Below, one piece after another: positions 36,501 through 52,185 of a stretch of 64,000 nucleotides of DNA. The notes beneath the pieces are model-generated. The model was not told the DNA's origin and made no database searches. It worked only from the letters and a program-made list of their open reading frames with translations. The position numbers and the translations under genes are program-made. The stretch is from Styela clava (Eukaryota > Chordata > Ascidiacea > Stolidobranchia > Styelidae), in the NCBI RefSeq assembly GCF_964204865.1, contig NC_135254.1, positions 11,413,001 through 11,477,000 of the forward strand, given 5' to 3'. Every line of letters begins with the position of its first letter. The stretch's first letter is position 1.

Positions 36501-38221
36501 AAACGATTGAACGGTCAAAAATTTCTGATTATCTGTTGTGAGAAAGTCAAAATTTTAATATATAGAAGGATATTGGAAGTTGTTAAATTCATTGCAGTCA
36601 TGAAGCTATATATTTATTGCTCAACAAAAGTATAACCTTTCCTAAGAAATCAACAATTCCCAGCTTCCCAATTATTGCATGTAGTGTATGAAATTTAATT
36701 TTGCTTCAGTGAAGATATCATTGAAAACTAAACAAATAAAATAATTTTTGAAGTCTATAACACCGAGCATTTTATACCGACTGAAATTATAGGAGGCAAT
36801 TAATCCAGTTTATAGAAAGCAGAAAGTTTGAATTCATTATTAAATAGTATTCATCACTTTTATTTCTACAGAGGAAAAAATAAACTACCTGTTTGAATAC
36901 AATGGTCATCAGAATTACTTGTTATTGAATTTGGAAGCTGAGGTGGTGATATGTTGAGGTCTAACATTTCAACATCTCGAATGCTGGTTTCAGTTGATTC
37001 ACAGTGTGAGGGGTTCTTGGTAATACCAGATGAATCCTCAATTGATTTTCTTTTGTCAACAAGCTCAAATTTTTCTGCATTTTTGGAATCCGACGTTTGA
37101 CATGCAGTACTTGATGAATCAAGACTCTTATTGAAATTTTTTTCTTGTTTTTTCTTTTTCGTGTATTTTTCCGACACCAAACTGATTGCACGTCTGTTAA
37201 TTGATGATTTAACTTCCGTTTTCAAATAGGGATGAAATTTTGTTGTTGAACTGGACACAGCATTAACTTGTTTATAAGATTTTGTCTCTTTTTTCTTCGA
37301 TGCATCTTGCATAGAAGATTGAACATCATTGTGCACCACTTTTTCATTCCTTTTTTTCTTTTTACCAGAACGTTTTCGACTCTTCGGCTGACTTTTTACT
37401 GAAAATATAGAGCATCTCAATTTGCTATAACCACTGTGAAATAAATATTGCCAAGAAAGAGCCTCCATAAAGAAATACCTCAATTTATGCACTGAAGTTT
37501 TCTAATAAAATGTTAAGAATTCGCTGCTGATTATTTGATACCAAAATTTGTAAGAGAGATAAACTTGAAAACCAAAATATATGTTACACCATAGAGAAAA
37601 ACTCAAATTAATGAGAGTGAATACATAAACAATTACAAAATTTTATCCTGAATATCCAATTGACACAATTGATAATGTAATGTCATTCACTGTATTAGCT
37701 TATAAATCGGCGCTCCAGAAGTACGTGTACCGATATGGAGGTAACTACCGTAATTTTGTTCGCCTATTTTACATCAAGTTGTGTAATGGAACTGAAACCT
37801 ATGGGCAGGCAGGGGGATATTCACTTGGCAAACATGGACAGTCCCCGAACTCGTAATAGAACTAAAATAAGGAAAATCGGAATAAATTATGTCCTAACCC
37901 TAACCTGGTACAAATACTACGGGAGTACCCATAAATCTTAATAAAATCACCACCTCAACTGGCAACACAGAGCATAAAGACACTTTGAAACACAACAGTA
38001 AATAAGGGAAAGCAAACATGGATTTCAATTTAAACAAAACCTTCAGCATATCCTGGATGCTCCCAAGTGCAACTTCCATCTGCAGTATTAAAAAAGTAAA
38101 CTCTGTTCTTATGTTTCTTTGAGAATTGTGCAATCCATTTATCAGGCAAGTCTTTCTGTACTTTAGTCAGAATTGAATCTTTTTCAGACTGGGTTAATTC
38201 TTTCTTCTTTTCATTACTCAT
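30515..38221 (-). CDS. SWT1: SWT1-like WW/PIN-domain endoribonuclease (12 exons, 770 aa)
   Basis: Exons (minus): 38221-38041, 37398-36889, 36532-36363, 35646-35585, 35515-35451, 34641-34503, 34012-33954, 33864-33619, 32587-32349, 32106-31933, 31505-31309, 30785-30515. Boundaries carry GT/AG and the phases join to 771 codons including stop. Residues 25-57 are a WW domain (W29, YFF 42-44, W53, P56). 61-230 is Lys/Ser-rich linker. 231-~390 is a PIN nuclease with the acidic set D245 (VILDTN), E288/D290 (after IIPWVVLQ), D338/D339 (ENNDDR) and D363 (VTHDKNL). The rest is helical and includes the family block KPPWTLTDVLHCVRKHW. SWT1 is a nuclear endoribonuclease that helps remove defective mRNPs; yeast Swt1 interacts genetically with TREX. 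All PIN acidic residues are retained, so activity is expected. Human SWT1 is somewhat longer, mostly in the linker. The domain order fits SWT1 and no other PIN family I know. Confidence 0.88.
32681..32930. mobile_element. hAT-type MITE in a SWT1 intron
   Basis: The 250-bp element begins CAGGGGTGTGCAAC and ends in its exact complement (GTTGCACACCCCTG). It carries the GGCCCGCGGGCC-type subterminal sequence common in non-autonomous hAT elements. Flanking octamers (GTTCAGTG and GTCTTGTG) agree at five of eight sites, consistent with an eroded 8-bp target duplication. It lies in the intron between SWT1 exons 8 and 9. Confidence 0.8.
33053..33329. mobile_element. hAT-type MITE with perfect 8-bp target duplication
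   Basis: The 277-bp element has 15-bp inverted termini, CAATGTTCCCTCTAA and TTAGAGGGAACACTG, with one mismatch. It is flanked by a perfect GTTGACAG duplication (33045-33052 and 33330-33337). Its right half contains alternating GCGC/CACA sequence near 33290-33313. The 8-bp duplication supports the hAT superfamily. It is in the same SWT1 intron as the MITE at 32,681. Confidence 0.9.
34164..34310 (-). mobile_element. Copy B of the three-copy dispersed repeat
   Basis: The termini resemble imperfect inverted repeats: GGGTACTCCCATAGTG..GTGTACC on the left, and on the right the complement of GGCGCTCCAGAAGTG. The internal sequence aligns to copies A and C. It sits in the SWT1 intron between exons 6 and 7, in opposite orientation to copy C. 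It is shorter than copy C by about 90 bases of internal sequence. Confidence 0.65.
35945..36293. mobile_element. Putative hAT-like MITE in a SWT1 intron
   Basis: The left end CTGGGCCTTTTGAATTGAAT and the complement of the right end (CTGGGCATTTTCGAATATC) form an imperfect terminal inverted repeat. The AGTGCTGGGC start is typical of some hAT MITEs. The target duplication is not clear. It lies in the intron that interrupts the PIN domain, between SWT1 exons 3 and 4. Confidence 0.5.
37702..37936 (+). mobile_element. Copy C of the three-copy dispersed repeat
   Basis: This is the longest copy, in SWT1 intron 1. The left end GGCGCTCCAGAAGTACGTG and the right end (complement GGGTACTCCCGTAGTA) pair as imperfect inverted repeats, and ATAAAT-like sequence flanks both sides. 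Internally it shares CCCGAACTCGTAATAGAAC and CTAACCCTAACCTGGTA with copies A and B. It is probably a non-autonomous DNA transposon; the superfamily is not assigned. Confidence 0.65.
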
Positions 38222-39255
38222 GATTTGTATGGCTCACAAACATTTACATGATTATTGATCTTCAATAGACATTGGATTTGCATTATTATATATATTCATA
38301 GCTGGTTATTGTATATACTTGTCTATAGTTTGCACTTCGATGAGTTACCAGTGCATAGATAGCACTATAATCTGGTATTTACATTGTTGTTTATTTTAAC
38401 ACAGGAACTACCATATATTAACATTTTTTAAACTTCACAGTTAGTATAATGGAGAAATATAAATAAGGGTAGCATTTTTATAATTGTAAATGCGCTCCGC
38501 TCCGTAAAAAGCGACCCAATTCGGACCAGATTCAAAGGACAACCCCAGACAGAAGTATTGATGTATGCAAAAATGTTTAGTACATAGGTCACACCCCTGA
38601 TATAAGCACAGTTTTCTAGTTCAATAAAGTGCGGATTTTGAAATTTGCAATCATATTTTATTTTGATTACAAGTTATCAGAATATAAGAATGATGCTGTA
38701 CAATCAACGGTTAAAATTAGGAAGATATTTATAGAAACTTTTCCTAGTTTATAAGCAAGTAGGAAAATGGAGAAAAAAATGCATATCGGTACACAAACAA
38801 AGCACAGGTTTATGAATTGTATAAAAGAATATTATACCACAAAACGTAACTCAAGAAATGATAAATTAGAAAATGAAGCTTATTACTAGCATAATCACAT
38901 ATAGGCTACTCTCCTTATAAATATGAAACGTTTTAATAAATTTATTTATTAAATGTTAAATTTTTGTTCATATGGCAAATGGGTTTATAAAAAATTTTAG
39001 TTATTCAAGCTATAACAAATCTCAAAGGTGTCAAGTCAAATCAGTGCATTTTTCATTGCAATGGTAATCAATTTCCTGCTGAGTTCGGAATAAAACAAAT
39101 GAATAGAACTGAATAAGTAGTTAAAAGTCAAGTGACAAGAACGGCAAAACAATGGAAGTTAAATGATAATTTTTTGAAAACAATTATTCTGCAATAACTG
39201 CCGTAGTATGGTAATTTAGAACTTTATACCTTATTAAAATATATCAACGTTCATG

Positions 39256-39261
39256 TTTATT
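39256..39261 (-). other. Candidate polyadenylation signal of TPR gene
   Basis: AATAAA on the minus strand, about 200 bases beyond the TPR protein stop. It suggests the TPR gene ends well before SWT1 starts. Confidence 0.4.
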
Positions 39262-39461
39262 ATCAAACACAATAAAATAAGAAATGATTATGATAGATAG
39301 AAATACATGGCCGATTCAATTGACTGAAAAAAGTAAGGAAATTGAAGTTTAATCAACGGAAATGAAGTAATTACAAAGAGTAAAATTAAAAAAACAAGCG
39401 ATGAAAATGATAATAAAGTACGTTGCTCCATGATATAGATAAGCATGCAAAGAGCATCTTG

Positions 39462-40376
39462 TTAACCACCACCGCGGCCCTTTTTCGAAGCGAAGCTTCT
39501 AATTTTCTGCCTGACATACTGTAAGTTTATCTCCGAGCCCTGTCTCCACTGTACCTTTTGCAGCTCATTTGGAAAATTTTCAGCTAAACCATTCGCATCA
39601 AGTGCTTGTTCAAAATATCTTTCCGCAGCATCCAGATCATCCTCTGCCATTCTGGCAAGACCAAGATTATGAAGCAAAGCAGAACAAATGAAAAAACGGT
39701 AAGCCCGCTGACCGAATTTATCTAACATTATTTTCAAAGCTCTATCATAAAAAGTTTCAGATTCTGCTTTCTGATCGTCAGATGAAAGAATCATTGCTAT
39801 GTTATTCATACAAATAACCTCAGTTTCTGTTCTTACTTCAGAATCAGCATCACATATTGTTCTCAAATTATCCAATCTTGAATGCATCATGCGCATGGCT
39901 ATTGATACTACTGTTGCAGGAAAATTAGGGCTATCAATAGTTCTAATTGCACTTTCACGAATCTTTCGAAAACATTCCATTATTCCAATTACTGCATCAT
40001 TAGGAGGAGAATCTAATTGGTGTAGTTTACATGCACAATTAAACAACAAGATTACTTGCAAATGAGAATTGTTTTGAAGATGTATATTAGCGAGCTCAAT
40101 CATATCATTGACGCCAACACGAGGTGCAGTTGTAATCAAATCAAGAGTTTTTGTAATCTCAAAATCATCATCATTTTTTAATATAGGAGAATGTATCCTT
40201 ATTAGACATTCACATATTCTTAATTGAGTTTTCAGTCTTACCCAAAAATTCGGTTTTAAAGTGAGTAGTTCTCGCAATATAGGCAAACTAGCCATAGGCC
40301 TTTGACCATTAAAAGCATAATCACATTTTTCTTGCAGGAATAATATTGTCTTTTCAGTACTATCAAGCGACGTCAT
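39462..40376 (-). CDS. TPR-like helical repeat protein, intronless (304 aa)
   Basis: A single complete frame of 304 residues. The C-terminal half has two good tetratricopeptide-like helical pairs: residues ~187-220 (NNIAMILSSDDQKAESETFYDRAL) and ~233-266 (LLHNLGLARMAEDDLDAAERYFEQAL). The N-terminal 160 residues are also helical and probably form degenerate repeats. The tail is basic with a glycine run (KKGRGGG). There is no signal peptide or membrane segment, so a cytosolic or nuclear scaffold is likely. I cannot name an orthologue. It is intronless, as is the upstream IRE1 gene, while SWT1 and TPPP are intron-rich. It starts 1.2 kb upstream of the SWT1 ATG on the same strand, too far for a tight operon. 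Confidence 0.72.
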   Translation of the reverse strand: MTSLDSTEKTILFLQEKCDYAFNGQRPMASLPILRELLTLKPNFWVRLKTQLRICECLIRIHSPILKNDDDFEITKTLDLITTAPRVGVNDMIELANIHLQNNSHLQVILLFNCACKLHQLDSPPNDAVIGIMECFRKIRESAIRTIDSPNFPATVVSIAMRMMHSRLDNLRTICDADSEVRTETEVICMNNIAMILSSDDQKAESETFYDRALKIMLDKFGQRAYRFFICSALLHNLGLARMAEDDLDAAERYFEQALDANGLAENFPNELQKVQWRQGSEINLQYVRQKIRSFASKKGRGGG

Positions 40377-41476
40377 GATACTGAACGCTGATTTAAAAAC
40401 ATGAATTCCTATACATTATAATAACCTATATTAAATATAACCTAGAGAAAAGAGAAAAAAGTAAAAAAGCATAATTCAGACAACATTTCAAATCCATTTG
40501 AAACGGCACATGATAATAAATGGCAAGAAAATAAAAGAAATAGCGAATAGGCAACCAGAACTAACATCCAGTCACCGAGAATAGTAGGGAACTGAAAAAA
40601 TAGCAAATTGTAAAAATAATGCAAACATTCTTTGAAATTATTTGAACAACTTCAAATTTAAATTGCAATTCAATATAAAACACAAATATTATAAATTATT
40701 CAAATATTTAGATTGAGCATCCAAAATATGGATGTATAAAGAAATGAGAGTACAATAATTTCATATCACAAAAAAAGAGCAATTTATCTGCAATTCAAAC
40801 TTATTCTTTCATTTTGCAAGCATTATGGAATGCAAAAGATGATACTTAACTTGTTGAAAAGCGAAAATACAATAGATGACCCAGCGCATCTTATTTAATG
40901 AAAGAAACAGGAATGGTGTCACAACATATTATTGAGTTTCATCGTCTTGAACCCACGTATTTATTTTTGAATGGAAACTAGATTGGAAGTGACCACTTGT
41001 CTGGAGTCTTCTTTTGAGCAAAAGTGTGGTACTTAAACAATAACATGTTCAAAATTTTTTCAGAGGATAATAAACTGTGAATGAATAGTCTAAATTCTTC
41101 ACAAAAAACATGTTTATAAGTTTTGAAACAAAAGTATCAAATCCAGCAATAATGGACTTGGCTACTGATTGTCATGTGTAAGCACTCATATAGTCATCTT
41201 ATTATTTATTCGCCATACATGGAAAGAGTAAAGAATTATAATTAATAAAATATTACACTTTACTGTCAATCACCAACTATTTTTTCAGCAGAGGAACAAA
41301 AACATAGGAGGAAATTTCAGCTTAAAAAATAATGCAGCTGTTAGATTAGGTGTAGCTAAGATTCTAACAATGCAAAACTAAAAGTCCAATTTCCAAAAAT
41401 GTAGTGTATCGTTTTCATGGAAAACCCTTGGCCTAATTACATTTTCAAAGAGAATTTGCTGAAACAGTGTCACAAA

Positions 41477-41875
41477 AAGAGACTCACATCTAGAGGAAAG
41501 AGACTCGCATCTAGAGGAAAGAGACTCGCATCTAGAGGAAAGAGACTCGCATCTAGAGGAAAGAGACTCGCATCTAGAGGAAAGAGACTCGCATCTAGAG
41601 GAAAGAGACTCACATCTAGAGGAAAGAGACTCACATCTAGAGGAAAGAGACTCACATCTAGAGGAAAGAGACTCACATCTAGAGGAAAGAGACTCACATC
41701 TAGAGGAAAGAGACTCACATCTAGAGGAAAGAGACTCACATCTAGAGGAAAGAGACTCACATCTAGAGGAAAGAGACTCACATCTAGAGGAAAGAGACTC
41801 ACATCTAGAGGAAAGAGACTCACATCTAGAGGAAAGAGACTCACATCTAGAGGAAAGAGACTCGCATCCAAAGGA
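41477..41875. repeat. 21-bp minisatellite, 19 copies
   Basis: Nineteen head-to-tail units of AAGAGACTCACATCTAGAGG plus one base, with almost no decay. The only internal variant is CACATC versus CGCATC: one CACATC unit, five CGCATC units, twelve CACATC units, then a terminal CGCATCCAAAGG unit. Blocks of identical variants indicate local expansion by slippage or unequal exchange. Each unit contains the palindrome TCTAGA. Three frames are open throughout (heptads KRLTSRG, SLSSRCE and SLFPLDV) because 21 is divisible by three. I do not read these as genes. Confidence 0.95.
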
Positions 41876-42701
41876 ACAGCTACTGAAACCAGATAGATTT
41901 GTATTAATGCATAATACAGCTAGATGTGTATTTAGAAATGGCATCATATTTAATAAACAAGCGCAAAACTGTATGTCGAATTCCCATGTTACATAAGCAA
42001 GCATTTGTTAAGCAAAGAAAAAACAATATGAAATATACTCAACAGGATGAAAATAAAATTAATAGCCCATGAAACCTAGTGATCTGATAGACATAACAAA
42101 GATAAAAAGGGCCATACAACCACTCAACAAAATTTGAATTACGTAGTTTCCTCTGCAATTGATGATATGAAGAGCACTTAATAATGGATTTGTTGTTACA
42201 TGATGATCTATCGAAAATAACTACCGTAATTTCAATTCGATAGGAAATGTGCGTATCGTATATGAATACATAAAATTTCAATAAATCTAAAGGCCTTCAT
42301 AATATGTACATTTAGAAATTAATCAAAATCAAATAATAGTACAATCCATATCCTTTGAATTAAATGCAGACATACAGAATTAGTATGAGTTTTGAGCAGA
42401 ATACAAAAAGATGAAAACAAAAAGGGATTTTCATAAATCTCAAGTTCATATGCGATCTACAATAGGCTACTGGAATTGAGCTATCAAGATGCAAATTTGT
42501 ACAGATAGGATGATGAGAATGCACCGACCCAAAGACACATACATAAACCTTTGATTAACAAATCCTACCTTTGTTATGAATTTTTGATTACGGTATATAT
42601 ATATTATAGAAATTCACTTTCAGATTATTGCTACTTTCAGCAATAAAAATAGAAAATAACAAACACAGACACCTGTGGATCGATTGCAAGTGACATTATT
42701 T

Positions 42702-42702
<1 letters not shown>

Positions 42703-42732
<30 letters not shown>
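42703..42732. repeat. (TA)n microsatellite
   Basis: About 14 consecutive TA dinucleotides in the intergenic region downstream of IRE1. Confidence 0.9.
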
Positions 42733-42735
<3 letters not shown>

Positions 42736-43426
42736 TCAAACAAATCAAGAAAATTAAAAAAAATTACACAATGGAAAAAGGATGCGCCAGGAAGGACAAA
42801 AATATACAATTGCGAATTACAAACTGTGGACATGCTATCTCATCAACATTTTTAGACAAATTCCGAAATAGCCTAAATATTTTGAAAACAATATGATATA
42901 TAACTCCAATAACACACAACAGATCCAGAAATTTATACTTTCATTCAACACTACTCAACTTAGGTTCAAACAGGAACCCATCTGACTCATAAAAAAGTCA
43001 TTCACCTGACTAAATGTTTTTTTAATAATTTCGAATTCATTTTGTATATGAGCTATAATGGAAGAACCACAAGAGTGTACAAAGGTAAGTCTAACATTGA
43101 CACAATAGAGTGGACATCACTCATTGCATCGCATATCGGCACCTCAAGTTAACAGATAACAATGCCAATAAAACAAACTGATGAAACCACAGTAGATGTA
43201 CTGGAACATTTAATTATGACATTGCATGAGTTAATAATATTAATCATCATCAATAAACCATCATAAGTACAAAAGTACAGCCATAATAACAGGTAGTATT
43301 TCCCTACAGAGGTGTCCAATGTCCAAATTTAATAAGACTACAACAGCGGAAATATAAAGCCATCAATATAAGCTGTGGTCATTAGATGTTAGATTAACGT
43401 GTGATCTTATTCACTGGTTTTCTAGT

Positions 43427-43432
43427 TTTATT
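43427..43432 (-). other. Candidate IRE1 polyadenylation signal
   Basis: AATAAA on the minus strand, about 205 bases after the IRE1 stop codon. Confidence 0.45.
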
Positions 43433-43637
43433 TCATTTGTCTGTCATATACAGATGTTGATTTGATACAAATATAATTTTCTTGAATGCATGAATACAAA
43501 ATGTATAACATATTGTAATATGAACAGCTTGGGTTTGCGACTTAGTTATAGAACTTATAACGGTTTCGAAATTGGCAAAATGCACAAAATTAGCAATAAA
43601 AGATAAAAATAAAAAACAAACGTGTACTGTAAATATA

Positions 43638-47444
<3,807 letters not shown>

Positions 47445-49240
47445 TCAATAAACACAATACAAGTTGTTTCCAGTTCATTGTCAATTGCCTTGGTGCCAAT
47501 TAGATTACCTTAATTTAGCTTCAAATCATATCATTCATAAATCATACATTTTCTGTTAACAAAATTGTAGTGTTACTTGACAAGATGATTCATAGAATTA
47601 AAAAATGATATCGTATTCAGTAAATGACTATTTGAAATGTCCACTTCTAGTAATGTGTTTTGCATGGAACTGTGGGATTGGTCATTCCCAAATAGAACAT
47701 ATCCGTACTTAATGTTTTTAAATTTACAACTAGACTGCATTGCGCTAACAGACTTGTTAGCAATACGTACATTAATGAATGTTCTGAAATTCCCGGTGAT
47801 GAATACCAATGGCAACCAGTGCATAAATTATACAACCTGATATTGAAATGCAGTAATATTTCTCACACATAATGTAACAATATGCTGAAATTACATTGTG
47901 TTGGCGCCAGTAATAATACACCAAAAGGAAGTTACAACATAGCAAGAGGAATACATTCTAGTATTTCAATGGTAGGGAGTTAAGCATTAATAAAGCAGAC
48001 TGTTAATAAGATTCATGGAGCTTCATGGGAACAATTGATTAATATGTGAGAATAAATAAGAGAAGTGTATAAAACGTTGAGCAATCTATTTAGTCGCACA
48101 CTAAAAATCTTACATATCAAATCTTATAGACCCAAACTATAAGCCTTCACATCATGGCTGCCTTGTATGAAATATACCTTGAAAAATAAGAGCACTATAA
48201 AATAACATGAAAATTGCACATGTCCTCGAATATAAAAAGAAGCCTAATCTTAAGTATTACATCTTACACAGAACCCACGAAATATTACCAATATGATACA
48301 AATACAACACATACCGCCTACCGGTACTTTCTATTATTTTACCACTATTTTTTTGTAAAATCTACCATTTCCAAATGGAATCATGACGGGCCAAATACCA
48401 ATGACTAATAATTGGGATTTATCACGATGCCACTGTTTGTCTTCTTGCAAAATCTCTATCTTGTGAATGGAAGCATGAAGGGTGAAATACCAATGGTTAA
48501 AAATTGGCATCGCGATGTTGCCGCAAAATAACAGATTCAGTCTTCAGATTTCAATTTTAAACTAAATATTCAAGACCCATCATGCCAATCTGTATATTAA
48601 TGTCTCTTTTTCGGATTATATACCGCCAGGAACCATAGGTGTACAAAATGATTGCTAAACTTCTACAGTCAAGAGTCCAGGGTCTGAAAGTAGTCCACAA
48701 ACGCTAAGCATTATGTCCACTGTACTCAGATAATATTGGGTCTGTTTGTTGCTGATGTACTGGCAGAATCTGAGATTACAGGATTAGGTTAGCTAAATCT
48801 GTATAGGCTGGTCTAATTTTATTTTTTTTACCAAATTGAATTTAAAAAGAAATATGGAATTACCGGTATTTAATTACATTTTTTTATGCCAATTAACTTG
48901 TCAATTTTTGTTTTATAGCCTACATTTTTTTTTGTAAACCAATTGCATGTATTGAGTTCCAATTAATTGTAGAAAAATAAAACAGTTGAATAAACAATTA
49001 ATTATACATATGAAATCCAATGTTGATAAAGCCATATCAGAATATATCCATTTGTATTGAAAACATTGTCTACATTCCATCAAATGCATAGCATTATAAT
49101 GTAGATGAATATTAATTTATTTTATATTAGCAAGGAAAAAGAGAAGATTTCAAAATATTAGACAGAAAATTCGAAATACGTTATACAAACATTTATGTAA
49201 ATAATCCTCCTAAATTAAGACAATCTAAATTTCTTTATTT

Positions 49241-49680
49241 TCAACTCATTATCGATTTTTGTAGTAAATCATCCACAATTTCACCAAGTATTACTCTTTC
49301 TCTTTCAAAATTAATCATTAATCTGATTACACCTAGGAGTTTACATTTAAAAATAGCCTGCAAGTTACATTGCAATTGGAATACATCATCATATTTGACA
49401 CCCTTTCTGAATTCCCATGGCTGAATGGCTGATTTTCCACATTGAATGATCAATGATTAAGGTTTCTTCATTTTCATTACAAAATACACATTTTCCATTT
49501 TCATCAACAAACCAATATTTTAATTTGTCATCTGTAGGTAGGTCATCACAGCATTATGTGAAATTTTCCAATTTAGAATTTTGTACTTATTACAGTATTA
49601 GGAAGTTCATATTGCCAACTATTTGACCAGGCAATTGGAATATTAAAATTGAATTTTTGTGTAATGTAGATAGACTACTG
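49241..49680 (-). pseudogene. Broken non-LTR retrotransposon fragment (zinc-knuckle end of reverse transcriptase)
   Basis: Read on the minus strand in shifting frames, the segment resembles the C-terminal region following a LINE reverse transcriptase: a WKISHNAV block, then KLKYWFVDENGKCVFC (49455-49532) and NENEETLI. This C-x2-C..EET pattern is typical of zf-RVT regions. Frameshifts and a stop separate the pieces, so it is dead. The lineage cannot be assigned from this remnant. Confidence 0.4.
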
Positions 49681-51054
49681 ACATATCATAAAGTGTAGCA
49701 ATTTCTGTAATTTTCCTCATTTTCAATAAACTACCACCAGTACCGGTACCGTACAGGTACTTATAATAGCTATAATCTATAGAATCCAAGTCTATTTTTT
49801 ATTAAATTATGAATTCTCGCTAGAATTTCCTTCTAGCTTATAGATAGATTGACCCAAACCTGCTGGATTCCATTTGAGCATCTATTTAAATACTTTATTC
49901 TGGATAAGTACCGTACCGGTAACCTCTGAATCTGTCGTGTATTTGGGATAAATATATTTTTTTATAATGAAAAATAACATAAATAAAATATTATCAAACA
50001 TCTTGATTCACTTTTTTATTATATTACATAAAATATTTACCACTGTATTAGACAAACTACAATTTATTCGCTGAGAAGATTATGTAAAAGGTTGCAATAA
50101 ACAGTGACAGCGTGAATCTTCTGCCAGACTGCCGTCTGGGTCGGACGTGTTTTTGTTGCTCTGTTAGATGAAAGATCAATCAATGCTGTTGGACTGAGAA
50201 TGCTACGCGCTGTGTGTTTCGGTATTTACTATTAGATTTGTATCTCGTGATATCAACATGATCAAGGCCCATCCACCGGAATTAAAGAAGTTTATGGATA
50301 AAAGATTGGATTTAAAGTTTGTGTTTGGCAGTCGTCGGCTGCGGTCGCATTTTTGAACGGCGCAGAAAGATTAGATTGACAACAATGAACCAGCACTTAA
50401 GGAATATCAACAAGTAAAGGCCGAAATATGAAATTACATGGAAGCATAAAGGCAACATACGAACATCATAACAGAATCGAAAGATGAATACAACAGGGAT
50501 TGATTCAGATATTTTATTTTGTGACAAAGAGTATGATATACTGCTATTTCTAGAAATTCCGCTTGAACACTGAGTATTCAACTATATATGTGTAAATAGT
50601 TTGCAGTGTACCTTACAGTGTAACATTTTTAAACATTCATTTAGTGGCATATTTTTGATTTGTTCTCTCTGTGTGTATACCGGTACTGTTTTAACAATGT
50701 TGGCCACGTCAATGTATCAATTAGGCTACAGACCTGCTCACGTGTGATTAGTGTTTTTCCTAATAATTGCTTTTACGAGTGTCCGCACACCGAATTTGCC
50801 GCCATGGTTTTGCGTTTGTTTGTATATTAAACCACTTATCACCTTTTCCGCAATGCCCAATCTAGCAATCAGTGTAGTTTTTCATGGCTTGGTTTTTCTT
50901 AAAGCTTTCATGGCTTCATGAGTATGACTATCGTCGCAAATTTATTACATTCCACTCCCCACATTATCTTTGCATGAGGTTGTAGGTATTGGTCATTATC
51001 AACGTAATTGTTGAAAGAGAGTACAACAGCCCGAAAGTTTATTACTATCGTGTA

Positions 51055-51252
51055 TTTTGTTTTTTAAGTTTGGCCCAAGCCTCATTTAATTGGGCTTGTG
51101 TTTTTGTGTGCGTGCTGGTGGGCAGGCACATGAGATACTTCATGTTTTAAACTTTTTTGTAGGTTTTGCTTGCCCTCCAGAATTCTCCATTTTAAATTTA
51201 GGTTTGTTATGGAGTTTTCGAAATAAACTATCTATCTATCTATCTATCTAAT
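51055..51252 (+). mobile_element. Possible LINE 3' end with (CTAT)n tail
   Basis: A GC-richer segment runs into AAATAAACTATCTATC and six or so CTAT units (51226-51251), then unrelated DNA. Many LINE lineages end in short tandem tails like this rather than poly(A). No coding part is attached. Alternatively it is an ordinary microsatellite. Confidence 0.35.
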
Positions 51253-52185
51253 CTAGCCGACAACCTGTTGTCATTTTTTTTTTTTTTTTGCCAAATAAAT
51301 TCCAATGCCAAACGGAATTTTCGTATATTAATTTTATTGTCGAATTAGTATAATTTGCACCCAATTGAAACAATTTCATAATTTCAAAACACATTGCCCA
51401 CAAGTTCAATAATATATGTAACAATTAAAATATAAAACCATACCATTACCGGAGTTTTGTATCATATATAGTCCAATTGTTGTCATTGTGTATCAAACCA
51501 TGACCGGAGTGAATCATCGACGTTCCGTCATCCGCTTGACTTACAAAATTTCGTCGAAAGTAATCACGCAAAACGCCTGCTGTCTAACATAAATTCTTCT
51601 TTTTTGAAAAGTGGTGGACATACGATGATCGTGTATGAACGTAGAAGAGTGATTTCGCGAGTTGGCGCATTTAATTGGTTTCTATGTTTCAAACCATCAA
51701 TTCAATTTAAAACATTTAAAAACGTGTCATTTAAAAGTACCGTACCGGTAGAATAGTTTAGTCTACTCTATCACCGACATTCATAGACAAACTTTTGATT
51801 ACTGGCTTACTGCAATTAAACTAAAACTCCTAAAGAGACGATCATGGCTCCATTCGAAAAACTAGCACGCGTTTAAAACCATGCTTGAAAATCTGTCTGG
51901 GTGACAAAAGTGCCTGAGCGGCTGCTAAATCATCTTTTATTGCGTCACGTTGTGCATCTTTTTCATTAGTCAGTGTTACGGAAGTAAACAAGGAAGTCTC
52001 AATGAAAAAAAAAAGTTAACAAGAAAGTCGATTCTCCGAAAACAACTATTAGTTTACGACTCTTTTTTTCATTTCTTGCAAGGCTTGCAAGGCCATTTTC
52101 TTGCAAGGCTTCTTATTTTATATTTATTTTCCATTACGTCGCAAAATTTGAAATTATGTTGGTATAAGTTGTATCTCTTTCCCAT

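Larger units (their letters stand above)
40377..43637. other. Intergenic region with minisatellite
   Basis: No credible gene between the TPR gene and IRE1. It holds the 21-bp minisatellite at 41477-41875, a (TA)n run near 42703-42732 and the IRE1 3' untranslated region. The long open frames here on both strands are a by-product of the 21-bp (multiple of three) repeat. Confidence 0.65.

Noticed and set aside
36286..36510. Plus-strand frame antisense to SWT1
   Set aside because: It is the shadow of the conserved PIN exon 36532-36363.
41477..41875. CRISPR-like array
   Set aside because: Units are contiguous with no unique spacers, and the DNA is clearly animal nuclear; it is a minisatellite.
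41378..42004. Long heptad-repeat proteins on both strands over 41.4-42.0 kb
   Set aside because: They are a by-product of the 21-bp minisatellite, whose length is divisible by three, so several frames stay open. No domain, signal or splice support.
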